Assembly: GCA_024516155.1 (NCBI GenBank)
Contig: JAJJXM010000004.1
Location: 806,001-870,000 of the forward strand
Source: Pyronema omphalodes
Lineage: Eukaryota; Ascomycota; Pezizomycetes; Pezizales; Pyronemataceae
Reading direction: 5' to 3'
Length of the DNA stretch: 64,000 nucleotides
A program made the position numbers and the translations under genes. Below, in pieces: positions 48,059 through 59,068 of this stretch. The stretch's first letter is position 1, and each line of letters opens with the position of its first letter. The notes under the pieces are model-generated. The model did not search any database and was not told the origin of the DNA. It was given only the letters and a program-made list of their open reading frames with translations.

Positions 48059-51000
48059 CGCAGGTATCGATTTAATCTGCGGATACGGGACACCCAGAGA
48101 CGGCGGGATTCGGGTGATTGGTCGTCTTCTCAGACGTTTGCAGGAATGCTGCTGCGCTGGCAGGCGATAGATGGTACGGCTTAACGAGAATGGCAAGCGA
48201 ACGGTAAGGTAGAAGGACTGTTGATTATGACCGCGAAGCCATGGAGGAGCTGAACGTCGCTACAGGTGTTCCTCTGGTCTCCTCAAGCTCGCTGGACTTC
48301 GATACCGTGCTTGTTCGACGTTGAACGGTAGATGGGTTGTCGGGGCGCGGGGTGTCGGTCGGTCGCTGTTGGGATGAAGTATGGCTCCAGACAAGTGAAC
48401 TCTACGACGCGGCCAGTGAGCGCCAAGAATAATAAATAACTACAGTAGCCTACTCCCGCTCAAGCCCCAACACCAGCGAAAGGGCAAAGAATAGAATGGT
48501 GAAAAAAGATTGGACTGGCGAATGATGATTTAATCCGGCGAGGCTCCTGAAAATTAGAGTGGCCACAAAGGAAGTGTTTATGGTCAGGAACGAACGAGTG
48601 CAGTGCACAGCGGTTGATGATTGCTGCTGCTGCACTGTGATTAGATTGTCTTGCAACCAAGTTCAGCGAGGGCGACAATTGATTTGTCTGTATCTGACAC
48701 GGTGTGTGGAATGGGAAGTGTTCATAAAACGTCACTCGGGGGGTCAAATGGGGCAGTGAGGGGGTAATGGGGGGGTGGGCAGTGAGGGATTGGACTGTAC
48801 GAGGGGGGGACGATGGGGGATATGATGGGGAATTTTTTAATACTTGAGAGAGATGAGATTTTGACGAGGGAGAAAATCTGGCGAGAGGGAGATTCATAAC
48901 TTGGATGATATGATACAACGGGGAGAAAGTGATACATCCGAGGGGAGCATTCAAAATTCGGGGGAAATGCTCTGATGGATACATACGACTGGGGAACGGA
49001 GTACAACTGAAGGGAACGTATAACTGGGGATTGTATGAACAATTGAAGGGATCGTACAATTTGACCGTCCTCTTTTGTATATGAAAGGCACTCGTCAGCG
49101 CTACGAGAGCTGCGACAGGCACGGACAAGGGAACGTTGAACGATGAGCGCAGCGGTTGCGTCGAGCTGCAGACGGCTGGGCAGAGACAAGCAGACTGTTA
49201 CCAACAGCAGCAGTAGACAGCAGCAGACAGCAGTAGACAGCAACAGTCAGCTCCAAGTCATTCCCACCCAGTCCAAGTCATTCCCAGTCAGTCCAAGTCA
49301 GCTATCCATCCCTCCAAACCACAAGATCTCATAGATGGCCCACGGGAAACACAACTAAGCGCTAAACACAAAATATCCGTTCTAGTATACATTTTGAATT
49401 GCTTTATATTGCGTGGGAGGCAAATAGGGGACGGCTGCTAGTGGCTGCCAGCTCATCGAAATGTGATCTCATTCCGGCAAATCAATGTTTGTGAATCTCA
49501 CATAAAGACTGTTTGTTTATCTATGGTGCACCATACTCCGAGTATGTACAAGTTCGGCTGTTCTCGTCATCTAGGAGAGACACGGGATGTTGCCATGCGG
49601 CAAAGCAAACAGCCCTCGTGTGAAGTTGGTGCAGCAGTGCAGCAGCACAGCAGGATATGTACCTTCCGTAAGCCAATATTCAATTCGATGTACGAGGCCG
49701 TCGGCGAGGGAAACTGCAGAGTGCACAGGAATATAATGCCGATTAAAGTCAGTCAAGACATCAACAGTTAGAGTATTTACACTTCGGTACATGCCATCAG
49801 AGCTATGAGCCATCATCACTCTGACAAATAGGGTTGAAAACAACCACGGATATTTCCAACACCCGGACACCTCTCCGGCGACCTGAAGCCAAACTCCGGT
49901 GTCTCACGAGCGTGGAATTACGAAAGAAGACCCCTCAAAGCCGTATATCCATCATACCCACACCGGAACACATCCGAGTGAAGCCGCGGCACGCCGTTGT
50001 GGGGCACAGAAGCGTGTACAAAAAGCGGCTCTGCTACAGAGATCCAAACAGCATTCTAGAATAGTCCCTTCATGTTTCCATTCGCTTGGTGAAGTGGCTC
50101 GTGCTTTCATGCGAGAGAACCGATCATTTATCTGACTGATCTATCTATTACTGTTCCAAATGAATGGTGCGGTGAGTGCTCGACACCGTCCGCCTACTCG
50201 GAGATGGTGTTGCTGCGTTCAGACGTTGACGGGGCAATGTCTTACACCATCTAGGTCCTCGATCGACAATCTAACCTCAACGCTTTGATCGAAATAGTAA
50301 ATTGAAATGAACAAGTGGCGGAGAATTAAGCGAAACACATCTCTCTCATCTCCTCAACATTAGAAGGCCATTTCCATTACATTTGACCACCTTTGACGTT
50401 GTCGGGTCGGCATGGGCAAGGGTTGTGCCCCGCGCCAACTAGTGCAAGCCATTTTTGGCCGTCTTTTGGCCGCAGGACCTTTTTAACGGCAATTTCTTCT
50501 CCTCTCCACTAACATCCCACATCATCGCACCCCACCAACAACCAGCATCACCGAACATCTTCACTGGTATGTCGCCACAACCCTCCTTCTGCCCCTCGCC
50601 CTTCGGAAAGGAAGAAATTTTCACTACGTTTTTTGGCGATTACCATGAGCCAATAAAAAACACATGCACTACCATCTGATCCACCTTCTACATCATCTTT
50701 TTATCATCCGCGACGCAGACAAGTTGGACTTGGACTAACATTCGCTCAAAGCTGCTCACAGATGTTCGGTGCTTGAATGACTTTGACTTGAACTAATGGT
50801 ATGCTTACACCCCACCTTCATTTTCTACATGCCCCTCTTTCCCCGACAATGTGATGAAACAAAAATTTTCAGTTCTGCTTCTGTATTCCTGAAGATAACC
50901 ATATACCAAACGTACATTAACTCTGACTTGTCATCTTACCTACCACTTTTTGCTTCGTGTCTTGTTTGGAACATGTCGCTAACATTCGAAAAGAAAACTG

Positions 51001-51438
51001 CCTACAGCTTCCACTTCAACTGGTAAATACCCACGTGTTTCTACCTATTCGAAAACTTGCAAGGATGATAATAGTCAATCCATTCAATGAGTCCCATGCC
51101 CGCCAATTCTCTTGTCGGGCCTTCGCATATAAAGCCTGACTCACTTCTTCTGATCCGATTGCACTAGCGTAACGGGGGTTGCGTGAAAAGCTTTCGGTGA
51201 AGGTTTTACGGAGTGCAGGAGGACGGCTAGCGTTGGTTTGGCGTTTATGGAGATCGGCCTTGCGAGGAAGCAGGATCGGATGGGTCCTCTGTTTTTGAGG
51301 GTCCAGATGTGATCGTGGATTCGGGGTTGTGGGGGGATTTTACTCGGCTTACCTGATATGCAATGTTCTCATACTTTTATGATATTTCGTTAGGAAATCT
51401 TCGAACATTGCTAACGATTGTAATAGCAGTAGTACAAA
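48059..51438. other. Spacer upstream of SYF1 and of the small gene at 51439
   Basis: No gene is supported. The first 400 bases are the SYF1 promoter side. Frames such as 48460-49128 (-) and 49463-49771 (+) have no recognisable motif; the former crosses C-rich/G-rich low-complexity DNA. A CAGCAGTAGACAG repeat lies at 49204-49245 and GTCCAAGTCATTCCCA repeats at 49252-49300. A branch-site and acceptor-like GCTAACGATTGTAATAG at about 51410-51426 suggests an intron ending in the leader of the following gene. Confidence 0.5.
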
Positions 51439-52023
51439 ATGAATAAACTATCCGAGATGGTTTCATCCGGACCTAATATGCCTCCTTCTACCTCTGTGAT
51501 CATGCAAAATATGTACTTGGATCTGTTTCAACCCGTGTTCTTTCCTTCGCCGTCCGAGTTTTCACAGCCCATTTTGGATTCTTTTGTTGCCGCCCAAGAC
51601 GAACTACTCGAAGACAACTCGCTGTCGACAATCGCGGCGAGAACGAGAGAAATCAGCGTCGACCTAGATGGTGCTATCCGTGAATTCAGACGAAACGAGA
51701 CGGCAACAGTGTCGACCCCCACAGAGTCCCAGACAGATAGTACATCCCTCAGTGAAGTCAGGAAGCTGCGGCTACGGGCGAGAATGCAAACTGTATTTCT
51801 CTCCATGTCATTGATGATTTAACGTGCTGTCCACTTGTCTATGGAATGCTAAACTTTTGAGTAGCAATCGGGTGCAGCAAGCGGAATGTCTCGTGAGCAG
51901 ATTTTGCGGAAATCAGCCGAGCGGAAGGAAAGATTCGATGCTGAAATGACGGAATTGGAGGAGGTGGCCTTGACAGAGTTCAAAGAGGGCATTAGACGTG
52001 CTGTCGCTGCATCTGCACGATAG
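51439..52023 (+). CDS. Small unrecognised coiled-coil-like protein, two exons
   Basis: The spliced protein is 170 aa. Exons are 51439-51792 and 51865-52023; the 72-nt intron has GTATTT at its 5' end, CTAAA as a possible branch site and TAG at its 3' end. Without splicing, the frame would stop within the intron. An in-frame TAG lies just upstream of the ATG, so the start is well bounded. I do not recognise the family. The first half has a hydrophobic LDLFQPVFFPSPSEFSQPILDSFV stretch; the middle is helical; the end (MSREQILRKSAERKERF to EFKEGIRRAVAASAR) is charged and predicted to be a coiled coil. No signal peptide or membrane span is evident. A subunit of a larger complex is possible, but that is a guess. 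Confidence 0.65.
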
Positions 52024-52524
52024 ACAGCGAGAATGACTTGATGAGTAATATCCGTAGAGTACAAACAATAAATTGAAAAATTTGAATCTCTTTACCGTTC
52101 TCTTGTAAATCGCGTCCTTTGTGTCGATCTCGTTTCACGCGCGCTCGCTGAAAGAAAAGCAACGCGGTGCGGTCATACATCACGCTAGGCGTATGCCGCC
52201 AAGCCTGCGACCTCAGAAGTTTGATGTACGCTTTCGTCAAGACATCGCGACCACTACGAACCAAGCGAGCTTCTCGGCGCCCCTCACGGAACGAATTCAC
52301 GTCATCGACGCGCTCCTCATATTCTAGAGCTCCAGTAACCGTTACCTCACGTGTCAACTCATCTCATATCATCCCGCGTCTTTGTGCAAGACCTCTCCAC
52401 CGCCGGAACAAGCGTCAGTCACGGCCTCGTCCTAGCCAGAAAAGCCACGACCGGGTTCTGTACTGCACTGCTATCAGCGTAGCCAGCACGACCTCACCTC
52501 GTCTTCCACCCCTCCTGTATCGCC
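52024..52524. other. Promoter and leader region of TAF4
   Basis: About 500 bases between the stop of the small gene and the TAF4 start. It is GC-richer than other spacers. The open frame 52167-53000 (+) reads through it in another phase of TAF4 and is a shadow. Confidence 0.5.
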
Positions 52525-54189
52525 ATGTCGAACCCTCAGCCGCAATACCCGCAATCACCTGCGCCTCAGCAGCAACAGATGCCTCAGCAACAGCAGCAAC
52601 TCCCTCAGCAACAACTACCACCTCAACAGCAGCTCCCGCAGCAGCAATATATCCAGACCCCCACTATGGTTCACCCACAATATGTTCAGCAGCAGATGCC
52701 TCAGCAGCAGCAACAGCAGCAACCACAGTTTGTCCACCAGCAGCCAATGCAATACCATCCTCAGCAGCAGCAGCAGCAATTCCAACAGCAGCAGCAACAA
52801 CAGCAACAGATTCCTCCTCAACAGCAGCAGCAGCAGCAAGCTATGAACTCCATGCCTCCTCCAACTGCACCGGCCTCAAAACCTACCGATCCTACAGATC
52901 TCGCAGACGCACTGACTTCTGCCGGTATCGACCTGAAAGAAGAAGAAGCGCGGCTCGCACAGTTCTCCAATACCGGGTTTCAACACGGTTACAATGTTGA
53001 CCCATACACCGGACAGCCGCTATCTGCGGAGGATGCCATGAGGATTGAGCACCGTCGTCGAGCTGCACTAAAGGCGAACCATCTTAATGATCCATTTTTG
53101 CATCCAAATGTTCTGGCCGGTATATTAGCGAATAAGACAAGAGCAGAGAATTGCAATCAATTTGTTTTCGACGCATCCGGGGCTGGTCATGATATTGTCA
53201 CTTTGCTCAGTCTAGCGGCTAGTGAGAGGCTGAAGACACTTCTTACAAGGAGTACAGCCCTAGCAAAAGTTAGAAGAAGGCCACAAACAACAATAACAGG
53301 AGAATGGGCCGATAGAATCGCCGGCGCAACAACAGAAGGAGGAACTAATGCCACATCATCAAGTCCTAAGAATAACCTAAAGAGTGAGAAAAAAACCTCC
53401 TTTGCTTTATCCTTTGCGGAATCCCTCCTGACCCGCCCACGAACAGGGTCTTTCTCAGCTACTGGTCTTGGTTCTCCACCACCTCCCGGTTCTCTAGCTA
53501 CCTCTACTACAACTTTAGGAGGCCCCTCTGGAACTTTGGGTCTCGGGGCCCCAGATCAGCCTACCGCTACTTTACAAAATGCTACAGCTCGCGCCTTAAG
53601 ACAGCTTAAACAAACTGAATACGAGCGCGACCAAGCCCGCCAACGCAAACGCGCCAAACGTGAAGCCTCTCTCCTAGCCTCCGGAGGTGCATCATCCACC
53701 CCGGGTACTCCCTCTGCACCAGGAGCCGACACAGCTCCAGGAACCCCTACCATGGAACCTAAAGTCTCGCTCAAAGAATCCCGGAAACAACAAGCCTCGA
53801 AAATTGAAGAAGCAGCATCTCATCGTGCTGCTAATGCTACGGCTAATATGATGATGGGAGGGTTCGGGGGTGCGTTCGGGCTGGGTGGAAAGAAGAAGAA
53901 GAAAACTTATAGTTGGATGAATGCGGGTGGTGGTCCGGGAGGTGGTATGGTGGGTGCTAGAGCTGGGCCGGTTTTAGGAGGGCCGGGATTGGGCGGGATC
54001 ATGGAGGGTGGAAATCAGGTTCAGGGTGATCTGGGGGGACTGAATTGGACGGGTCAACGACTGGGTGTTTGGAGAGAGGATGGCGAAAGAGGGAAGGGTA
54101 TACAGATTAGGGATTGGGTGGGTGCGTTGGAAGGTGATGGACGTACTGGAGGGAAGAGTGTGGTGAGGGCGTATTTAAGGATGAAGTAA
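52525..54189 (+). CDS. TAF4: Transcription initiation factor TFIID subunit TAF4
   Basis: A single-exon protein of 554 aa. The first ~110 residues are glutamine- and proline-rich, coded by CAG/CAA repeats. PTDLADALTSAGIDLKEEEARL (about 119-140) starts the TAF4 histone-fold region, followed by HLNDPFLHPNVLAGILANK and HDIVTLLSLAASERLKTLL (about 188-240), which match the conserved TAF4 C-terminal domain that pairs with TAF12. LKQTEYERDQARQRKRAKRE (about 363-382) is the usual basic helix, and KKKKTYSWMN (about 456-465) is the conserved C-terminal block. The C-terminus is Gly-rich. The protein is a core scaffold of TFIID in the nucleus. The start ATG is in a good context (GCCATGTCG). Confidence 0.93.
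   Translation: MSNPQPQYPQSPAPQQQQMPQQQQQLPQQQLPPQQQLPQQQYIQTPTMVHPQYVQQQMPQQQQQQQPQFVHQQPMQYHPQQQQQQFQQQQQQQQQIPPQQQQQQQAMNSMPPPTAPASKPTDPTDLADALTSAGIDLKEEEARLAQFSNTGFQHGYNVDPYTGQPLSAEDAMRIEHRRRAALKANHLNDPFLHPNVLAGILANKTRAENCNQFVFDASGAGHDIVTLLSLAASERLKTLLTRSTALAKVRRRPQTTITGEWADRIAGATTEGGTNATSSSPKNNLKSEKKTSFALSFAESLLTRPRTGSFSATGLGSPPPPGSLATSTTTLGGPSGTLGLGAPDQPTATLQNATARALRQLKQTEYERDQARQRKRAKREASLLASGGASSTPGTPSAPGADTAPGTPTMEPKVSLKESRKQQASKIEEAASHRAANATANMMMGGFGGAFGLGGKKKKKTYSWMNAGGGPGGGMVGARAGPVLGGPGLGGIMEGGNQVQGDLGGLNWTGQRLGVWREDGERGKGIQIRDWVGALEGDGRTGGKSVVRAYLRMK
52560..52850 (+). repeat. CAG/CAA-rich polyglutamine tract within TAF4
   Basis: Glutamine-coding CAG and CAA runs are interspersed with proline and methionine codons across residues about 12-109. 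Tracts like this are prone to length change between strains. Confidence 0.9.
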
Positions 54190-56034
54190 GCGGATTGGAG
54201 CGGAGCACAGCGTAGCGAAGCAAAGCCAGCAAAGCCAGCGAAGCAAGCAAAGCAACCCCCAAAACATCATCTTCCCCCCTCAGTGCACTTGGACAGAACA
54301 ACCATAGTGAATAGGTTCATGAATAACATGGAAGAGAAGCATTTACAAAATACTAGAGAAATGTTTTTTTTTAAAGAAGTTTGTATGATTTTTTTTATAG
54401 CGGCGTTTTTTTTTCTCTTTTTTTTTTACTACCCAGTTACTTAGTTACAGTTATTCGGTGTACTTAAATTTTTACATAGTTATAGGTTGCTTGGGGTTGG
54501 CTCGTGGGTTTAATCTATGGATTTTTTTTTTAGTTCTGGGTTTTCGGGGGGCGGATTGGTGACTGGTGATGTGGATTATCGGATGGGTATGATTGATTGA
54601 GTGAAGCTGTGATCTATGAATTGTAAACTGTAAACTGTGAATTATAAACCATATCTCATGCAACTTCGGAGCCAGGTATCCCAATCTCCCATATCTTGAG
54701 TTCTGAAACCTAGGTTCTTAAAACCTTTAGAATAAAACAACGCCACCACACTTTGGAGTCTGGAGTCTGGAGTCTGGATATTAGTAACAGCGACCATGTT
54801 TCAGGAATCGTTAATTGATATTTGTGTCGAACTTGCTGTTTGATGCAACTGGTAGTGTTGACTTTTGGATAGCTGGGGTGGGATTTGGGATTTGGGATTT
54901 GGGATTTGGGATTTGTGGTGGATTGTAGAAAAAGACGGAAAGGGGGCGGGGGGAAGGGGTTGAAAAATATAAAGTCTAACAATGAATAGAAGTTGATAAA
55001 TATAAAGAGTTCATGAATTTCGTTTTTATTTTTTTGGATTTTGAATTTTGAATAGTGATATCTATACCTATACCAAAAAGATACGGAGCCAGGAGGGGGT
55101 GGAGGGGATATGGTGTCCATAGTCGATAGAGATAGAGAAGGATGAGGGCGAAGGTGAAGGTGAAGACGAAGGTGAATGTGGGGTTGTAAAATAAAGCCAG
55201 AGAATGAAACATAAATCTAAGGTCGAAAGTCGAGGTATAAAATGCAAGGCACGAAATAAAAGTAAAAGTCGAAGGCGTATCAACGATGTTTCATTATGCA
55301 ATTAGCTTTGTTGATACATAACTCATTGAGCTCTCGGATCATGATTTGTGATTCATGATTCATAGTTGACGAGGAACTTGGGGAATCTTTGGGGTGTTTT
55401 TGGGATTGATTTGAATGATACTTATGGTTGGAAGTATTGGAATTATAGGAATTATAGGAATTATAGAGAGAGAAGGAGGAAGCGGGGGAGCTAGGATCTA
55501 GGATATTGGTCGTGGATTATACATAGAGACTTTTATGTTTTGATAGGAATTACATTATATATTTATGAATTACTGGTATGGAGAGGAAATAACTTGATGA
55601 GATGTGTCAGAGCTCACATGAATAGGATAGCTAGAGTACTGTAGAAGACTATAGAGTGCTATAGAGTGCCATAGAGTGCTATAGAGAACAGTTATAGTGC
55701 CATACTCCGAATCATGGTCACAGCACATGTGATGCACTCGAGACTCGAATGCTTCCTAAATTAGTCCTGATGTGTCGTTGTTTTTTGTTTAAGCGTCGTT
55801 CATCGCGATATATATGGAGTACTAACATATTCAAAATCGTCACTCAAGTACTACACAACATATGTCAGTGTGTACAATGGATACCTACGCTGTCCACTAT
55901 CACTTTCCAAGCGTCATTAAATCTTCATCAATATTAATCCAAAGGCCAAAAAACAGGACTAAAGACCACCGGTCTCTGACAACACACACGGTAAATGAAC
56001 CAGTAGCTATCAGAGGGGCGGCAGGAGGAGAGAG
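54190..56034. other. Gene-free spacer downstream of TAF4
   Basis: No gene is supported. Repeats include AGCAAAGCCAGC (54215-54255), GTCTGGAGTCTGGA (54755-54775), a GGGATTT heptamer array (about 54888-54916), GAAGGTGAAGG (55145-55180), GGAATTATA (55437-55465) and ATAGAGTGC (55650-55685). Open frames across it are repeat-derived. Confidence 0.6.
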
Positions 56035-56470
56035 ATGGGAGGGGTGACGCGAAACCAACACGCCCAACGCGTTCCATTTCGCGTCGGAGACCCCGGTGTG
56101 CCTACAGGACCTATCCCCATATCGATCGGGGCTGTGTTGCTGTGCCGCTGTGTAGTAAGCCCACTTTACTCGTCGCGTCGAATCGCGTCGCATTACTTCA
56201 TTTCGCGTCGGATCGCGTCTGTGTCGCTCCGCGTTGCTCCGCGTTGCTTCGCGTCACCCCCACCCCACCCTCGCGTCGCTTTGCTCCACTTCGCGTCTCT
56301 CACCTTCCTCATATGGGCACCCTACCGGGATAATATCTACAAGCGTGTTATTTTCGCGTTATTGTAAATTTTTTTAAGAGTCATACTGTGCACGTATGTA
56401 AGACATGGCACATTAACGCGTCTTACAGTGTAATCTCGCGTAGTTAGGTTGGTTTTACGCGTCGGTGACT
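56035..56470. promoter_or_regulatory. CGCGT-dense tract with three ACGCGT (MCB-like) cores upstream of the DNA ligase gene
   Basis: CGCG occurs well over a dozen times in about 430 bases, mostly as CGCGTC, CGCGTT or its complement. Three are full MluI-box cores, ACGCGT, at 56067-56072, 56416-56421 and 56457-56462. In yeasts ACGCGT binds MBF and drives S-phase transcription of replication genes. The tract lies 330-765 bases upstream of the ligase start. Regulation by MBF is inferred; the tract might instead be a diverged repeat, since imperfect GTGACGCGAAACCAAC and GTTGGTTTTACGCGTC-like sequences lie at its two ends. Confidence 0.45.
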
Positions 56471-56799
56471 CACAGGTATAATGAGGCTATTGATAGGGTT
56501 AGTTTGTTATTGGTATAGTAGGTTCTGGGTTGTTTTAACTTTGTTACGCAAGGGAATTGGGATTTTGGCTTTCTGGAGGTTGTGGTTTTTGACGAGAAGG
56601 AAATGAGGGGAAGGAAAGAGGATATAAACCTCCATATTCCCAAGGAATTAATGAAGTATCAAAGCAATTCGAATACGGAATAACTACCAGAAGCTTTCAA
56701 TCTGATTTAGATATATCGTTTCTATCATTATCGACTTTGTTTATCCTCTATCACTACATATTCCCTCTTTCACGGATATTTTTGTCGGAATCATCAACA

Positions 56800-58035
56800 A
56801 TGACTCGCCCCGCAACCCGCTCCACAGCTCCATCACCAGCCCGTCCCTCCGCTCGTATCGCCGCTCTCCAAGCCCTCGCAGCCGCCGATGAAGCTAAAGC
56901 CGTAAAGAAAGCTAATTCAACCAGTCTCAAACGCAAAATTTCCGTAGCGGCTCTTTCACCGCGGAAAAAGAGCGCCGGAGACTCTGATTCCGAGGATGAA
57001 GATGACGATAATGATGTTTCTAGCGAATATCAGCCGTCTCAACAGTTACCATCTTTGAGTTCAGCTTCTAATAAACGCAAATCTTTGACTTCTTCCGAAG
57101 ATGAGGATGAGGAGGAAGAAGAAGAAGAAGAGGATGAGGAGCCAGTAAAGAAAAAAGTTACTCCCACCTCTCGCAGCAGCACAGCCCCCAGGAAAACCGC
57201 ACCCCCAAAGAAACTTTCCACCTCTCCAAGCAGTTTCAAGCCTCTCCTAGCGCATAAATACGACCCCTCATCCTCCCCTGATCCCACCGGCTGGTGGATC
57301 TCTGAGAAACTCGACGGGGTTAGAGCACTCTGGCATGGATCCACCGGGCAGTTCTTATCCCGTGAAGGCAACCGATTCTATGCCCCAGATTGGTTTACGA
57401 AGCGACTTCCAAGGGGAGATATTATACTTGATGGAGAATTATTTACCAAGCGTGGAGGATTTCAGGATTGTGTGGGGATTGTGAGAAGTCAGAATCAACC
57501 GAAGAGATGGAAGTTTTCGGTTACTTATCAGATTTTCGATGTTCCGAGTATCGATAAAGGATTTGAAGAAAGAATGAAGTGGTTACAGGATAATATGAAG
57601 GGATTCAAAAGCTCTAGGTGGGTGGATGTTGTGGAACAGGTTAAGTGTACTGGGAGAAAGGATTTGGAGGATAGACTGGAGGTTATGGTGAAGATTGGGG
57701 GTGAGGGATTAATGGTTAGAGAACCGGGGTCAAGGTATGTTAATGGAAGAAGTAAGACGCTGCTTAAGGCGAAGAAGTTTTTGGATGCGGATGCGGTGGT
57801 GAGAGGGTATGAACAGGGGCAGGGGAAGAATGCAAATTGTACTGGGGCTTTGAGGGTGGAGATGTTGAGTGGGGGAAAGCCAACGGGAAAGATGTTTAAG
57901 ATTGGAACGGGATTGACGGACAAGCAGAGAAGGAATCCGCCGAAGATCGGCGCTATTGTGGTTTATAGATATCAGGAGCTTTCGAAGAGTGGGACGCCGA
58001 GATTTCCGAGTTATGCGGGAGAAAGAGCGGACTAG
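56800..58035 (+). CDS. Minimal ATP-dependent DNA ligase (LigE-like), nuclear or organellar
   Basis: A single-exon protein of 411 aa from the ATG at 56800 (CATCAACAATG context). An upstream in-frame ATG at 56737 would add 21 hydrophobic residues, possibly a targeting signal. The first ~150 residues are basic and acidic low complexity, with KRK-type possible nuclear signals and a Glu/Asp run. The ligase core follows: nucleotidyl lysine Lys170 in EKLDGVRALW, LSREGNRFYAPDWFTKRLP, motif III ILDGEL (209-214), motif IV GGEGLMVREP (Glu302) and motif V LLKAKKF (Lys323, Lys325). It ends with an OB-fold FKIGTGLTDKQRRNPPKIG and PRFPSYAGER. This order and the APxWFT and FxIGxGxTxxxRxxPP signatures resemble bacterial LigE-type minimal ligases and not fungal Lig1/Cdc9 or Lig4. 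Nick sealing with ATP is expected; the in vivo role is unknown. Confidence 0.9.
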   Translation: MTRPATRSTAPSPARPSARIAALQALAAADEAKAVKKANSTSLKRKISVAALSPRKKSAGDSDSEDEDDDNDVSSEYQPSQQLPSLSSASNKRKSLTSSEDEDEEEEEEEEDEEPVKKKVTPTSRSSTAPRKTAPPKKLSTSPSSFKPLLAHKYDPSSSPDPTGWWISEKLDGVRALWHGSTGQFLSREGNRFYAPDWFTKRLPRGDIILDGELFTKRGGFQDCVGIVRSQNQPKRWKFSVTYQIFDVPSIDKGFEERMKWLQDNMKGFKSSRWVDVVEQVKCTGRKDLEDRLEVMVKIGGEGLMVREPGSRYVNGRSKTLLKAKKFLDADAVVRGYEQGQGKNANCTGALRVEMLSGGKPTGKMFKIGTGLTDKQRRNPPKIGAIVVYRYQELSKSGTPRFPSYAGERAD

Positions 58036-59068
58036 GTGAATTATGAATGAAGAAGGGTGGATGTATTGGGTTATTTAGGAAGGATGAGTTCTTGCTTGTG
58101 TTTTTGTTTATAGTTGAAATGATATTGTTTTATACGAAATAACTGCGAGTCCAAAATATGGTAGAAAAGAACGCATATGAATATGCTCATCGTCAGTAAT
58201 ACAGGATGTCTCTAATGAGGCAATACGCATCTCACTCACCAGACTCGGCCAATCGCCTCGGAATCCTCGCTGTTTTCCTAGAGTCAAACACATATAAACA
58301 TAACTTTTCGAACAGAGCAGTTCAGTAATACCGCAAAATAGTCACCACATGTCTCATCCACCACCATTATTCCTCAATCCACAATATTTTATGTCGCTCG
58401 CGCAGTCTTCCTTGATTACCCAGAGGCTCGGAACGGGTGATATCTCATGATTCACCCGACCAAGACCCGAAGTATCCGGCAGAGTTCCAGCTTCACAAGT
58501 CTCCTCGGCTTCTCGGTTCAGTTTACAAAAACTTATATGACATTCACGGCTTCTGTGAGGCCGTTGAGTTGGTAAATTCTGGATGGTGTTGCAAAGGGTT
58601 CTGCATCCTCTAAAATCAGTGTATTTTTAGCATGTGTAGTCCTACATAGTTGTTCTTGACGAGAAGATAGGAAACTATAGTACGGTTTTCAAAGGCAACT
58701 GAAGGTGCAGACAAGCTATCCCAGAATGAGGTACAGATTCTAAAGTTCCTCAATGCAGTATTCAACCTGTTATAAACACTTAATCGAGGAGGCACTGCGC
58801 CATAGTATATGAAGAGGAATCAACGACATCGCCAATGGGTGACGATCACTGTGAATTATTGCAGAAGCTGACTGGAGAAAATTTGGAATGCATTTAGAGC
58901 ATTTGATTTAGAAAGATCATATTATATATAACAATTTTTGAGAAAGAAACGAAAAACAAACATATCCTACGCAGTGTTCAATCCCCAACTTTCACCAACA
59001 CCGATGTCGCAGCACAAACACAAACAATCCCACTTCCTATAAATCTCCATCATTATCAAATTTCCCAC
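58036..59068. other. Tail-to-tail spacer between the ligase and the Ste2 gene
   Basis: About 1 kb of ordinary, repeat-poor DNA. A 61-aa minus frame at 58108-58293 has no motif. No gene is supported. Confidence 0.6.

Noticed and set aside
48460..49243. 222- and 173-aa minus-strand frames upstream of SYF1
   Set aside because: Overlapping frames over C/T-rich DNA with no motif; neither has splice or start support.
52167..53000. 277-aa plus-strand frame overlapping the start of TAF4
   Set aside because: An out-of-frame reading of the CAG/CAA tract (Ala/Thr-rich) that overlaps the supported TAF4 frame.
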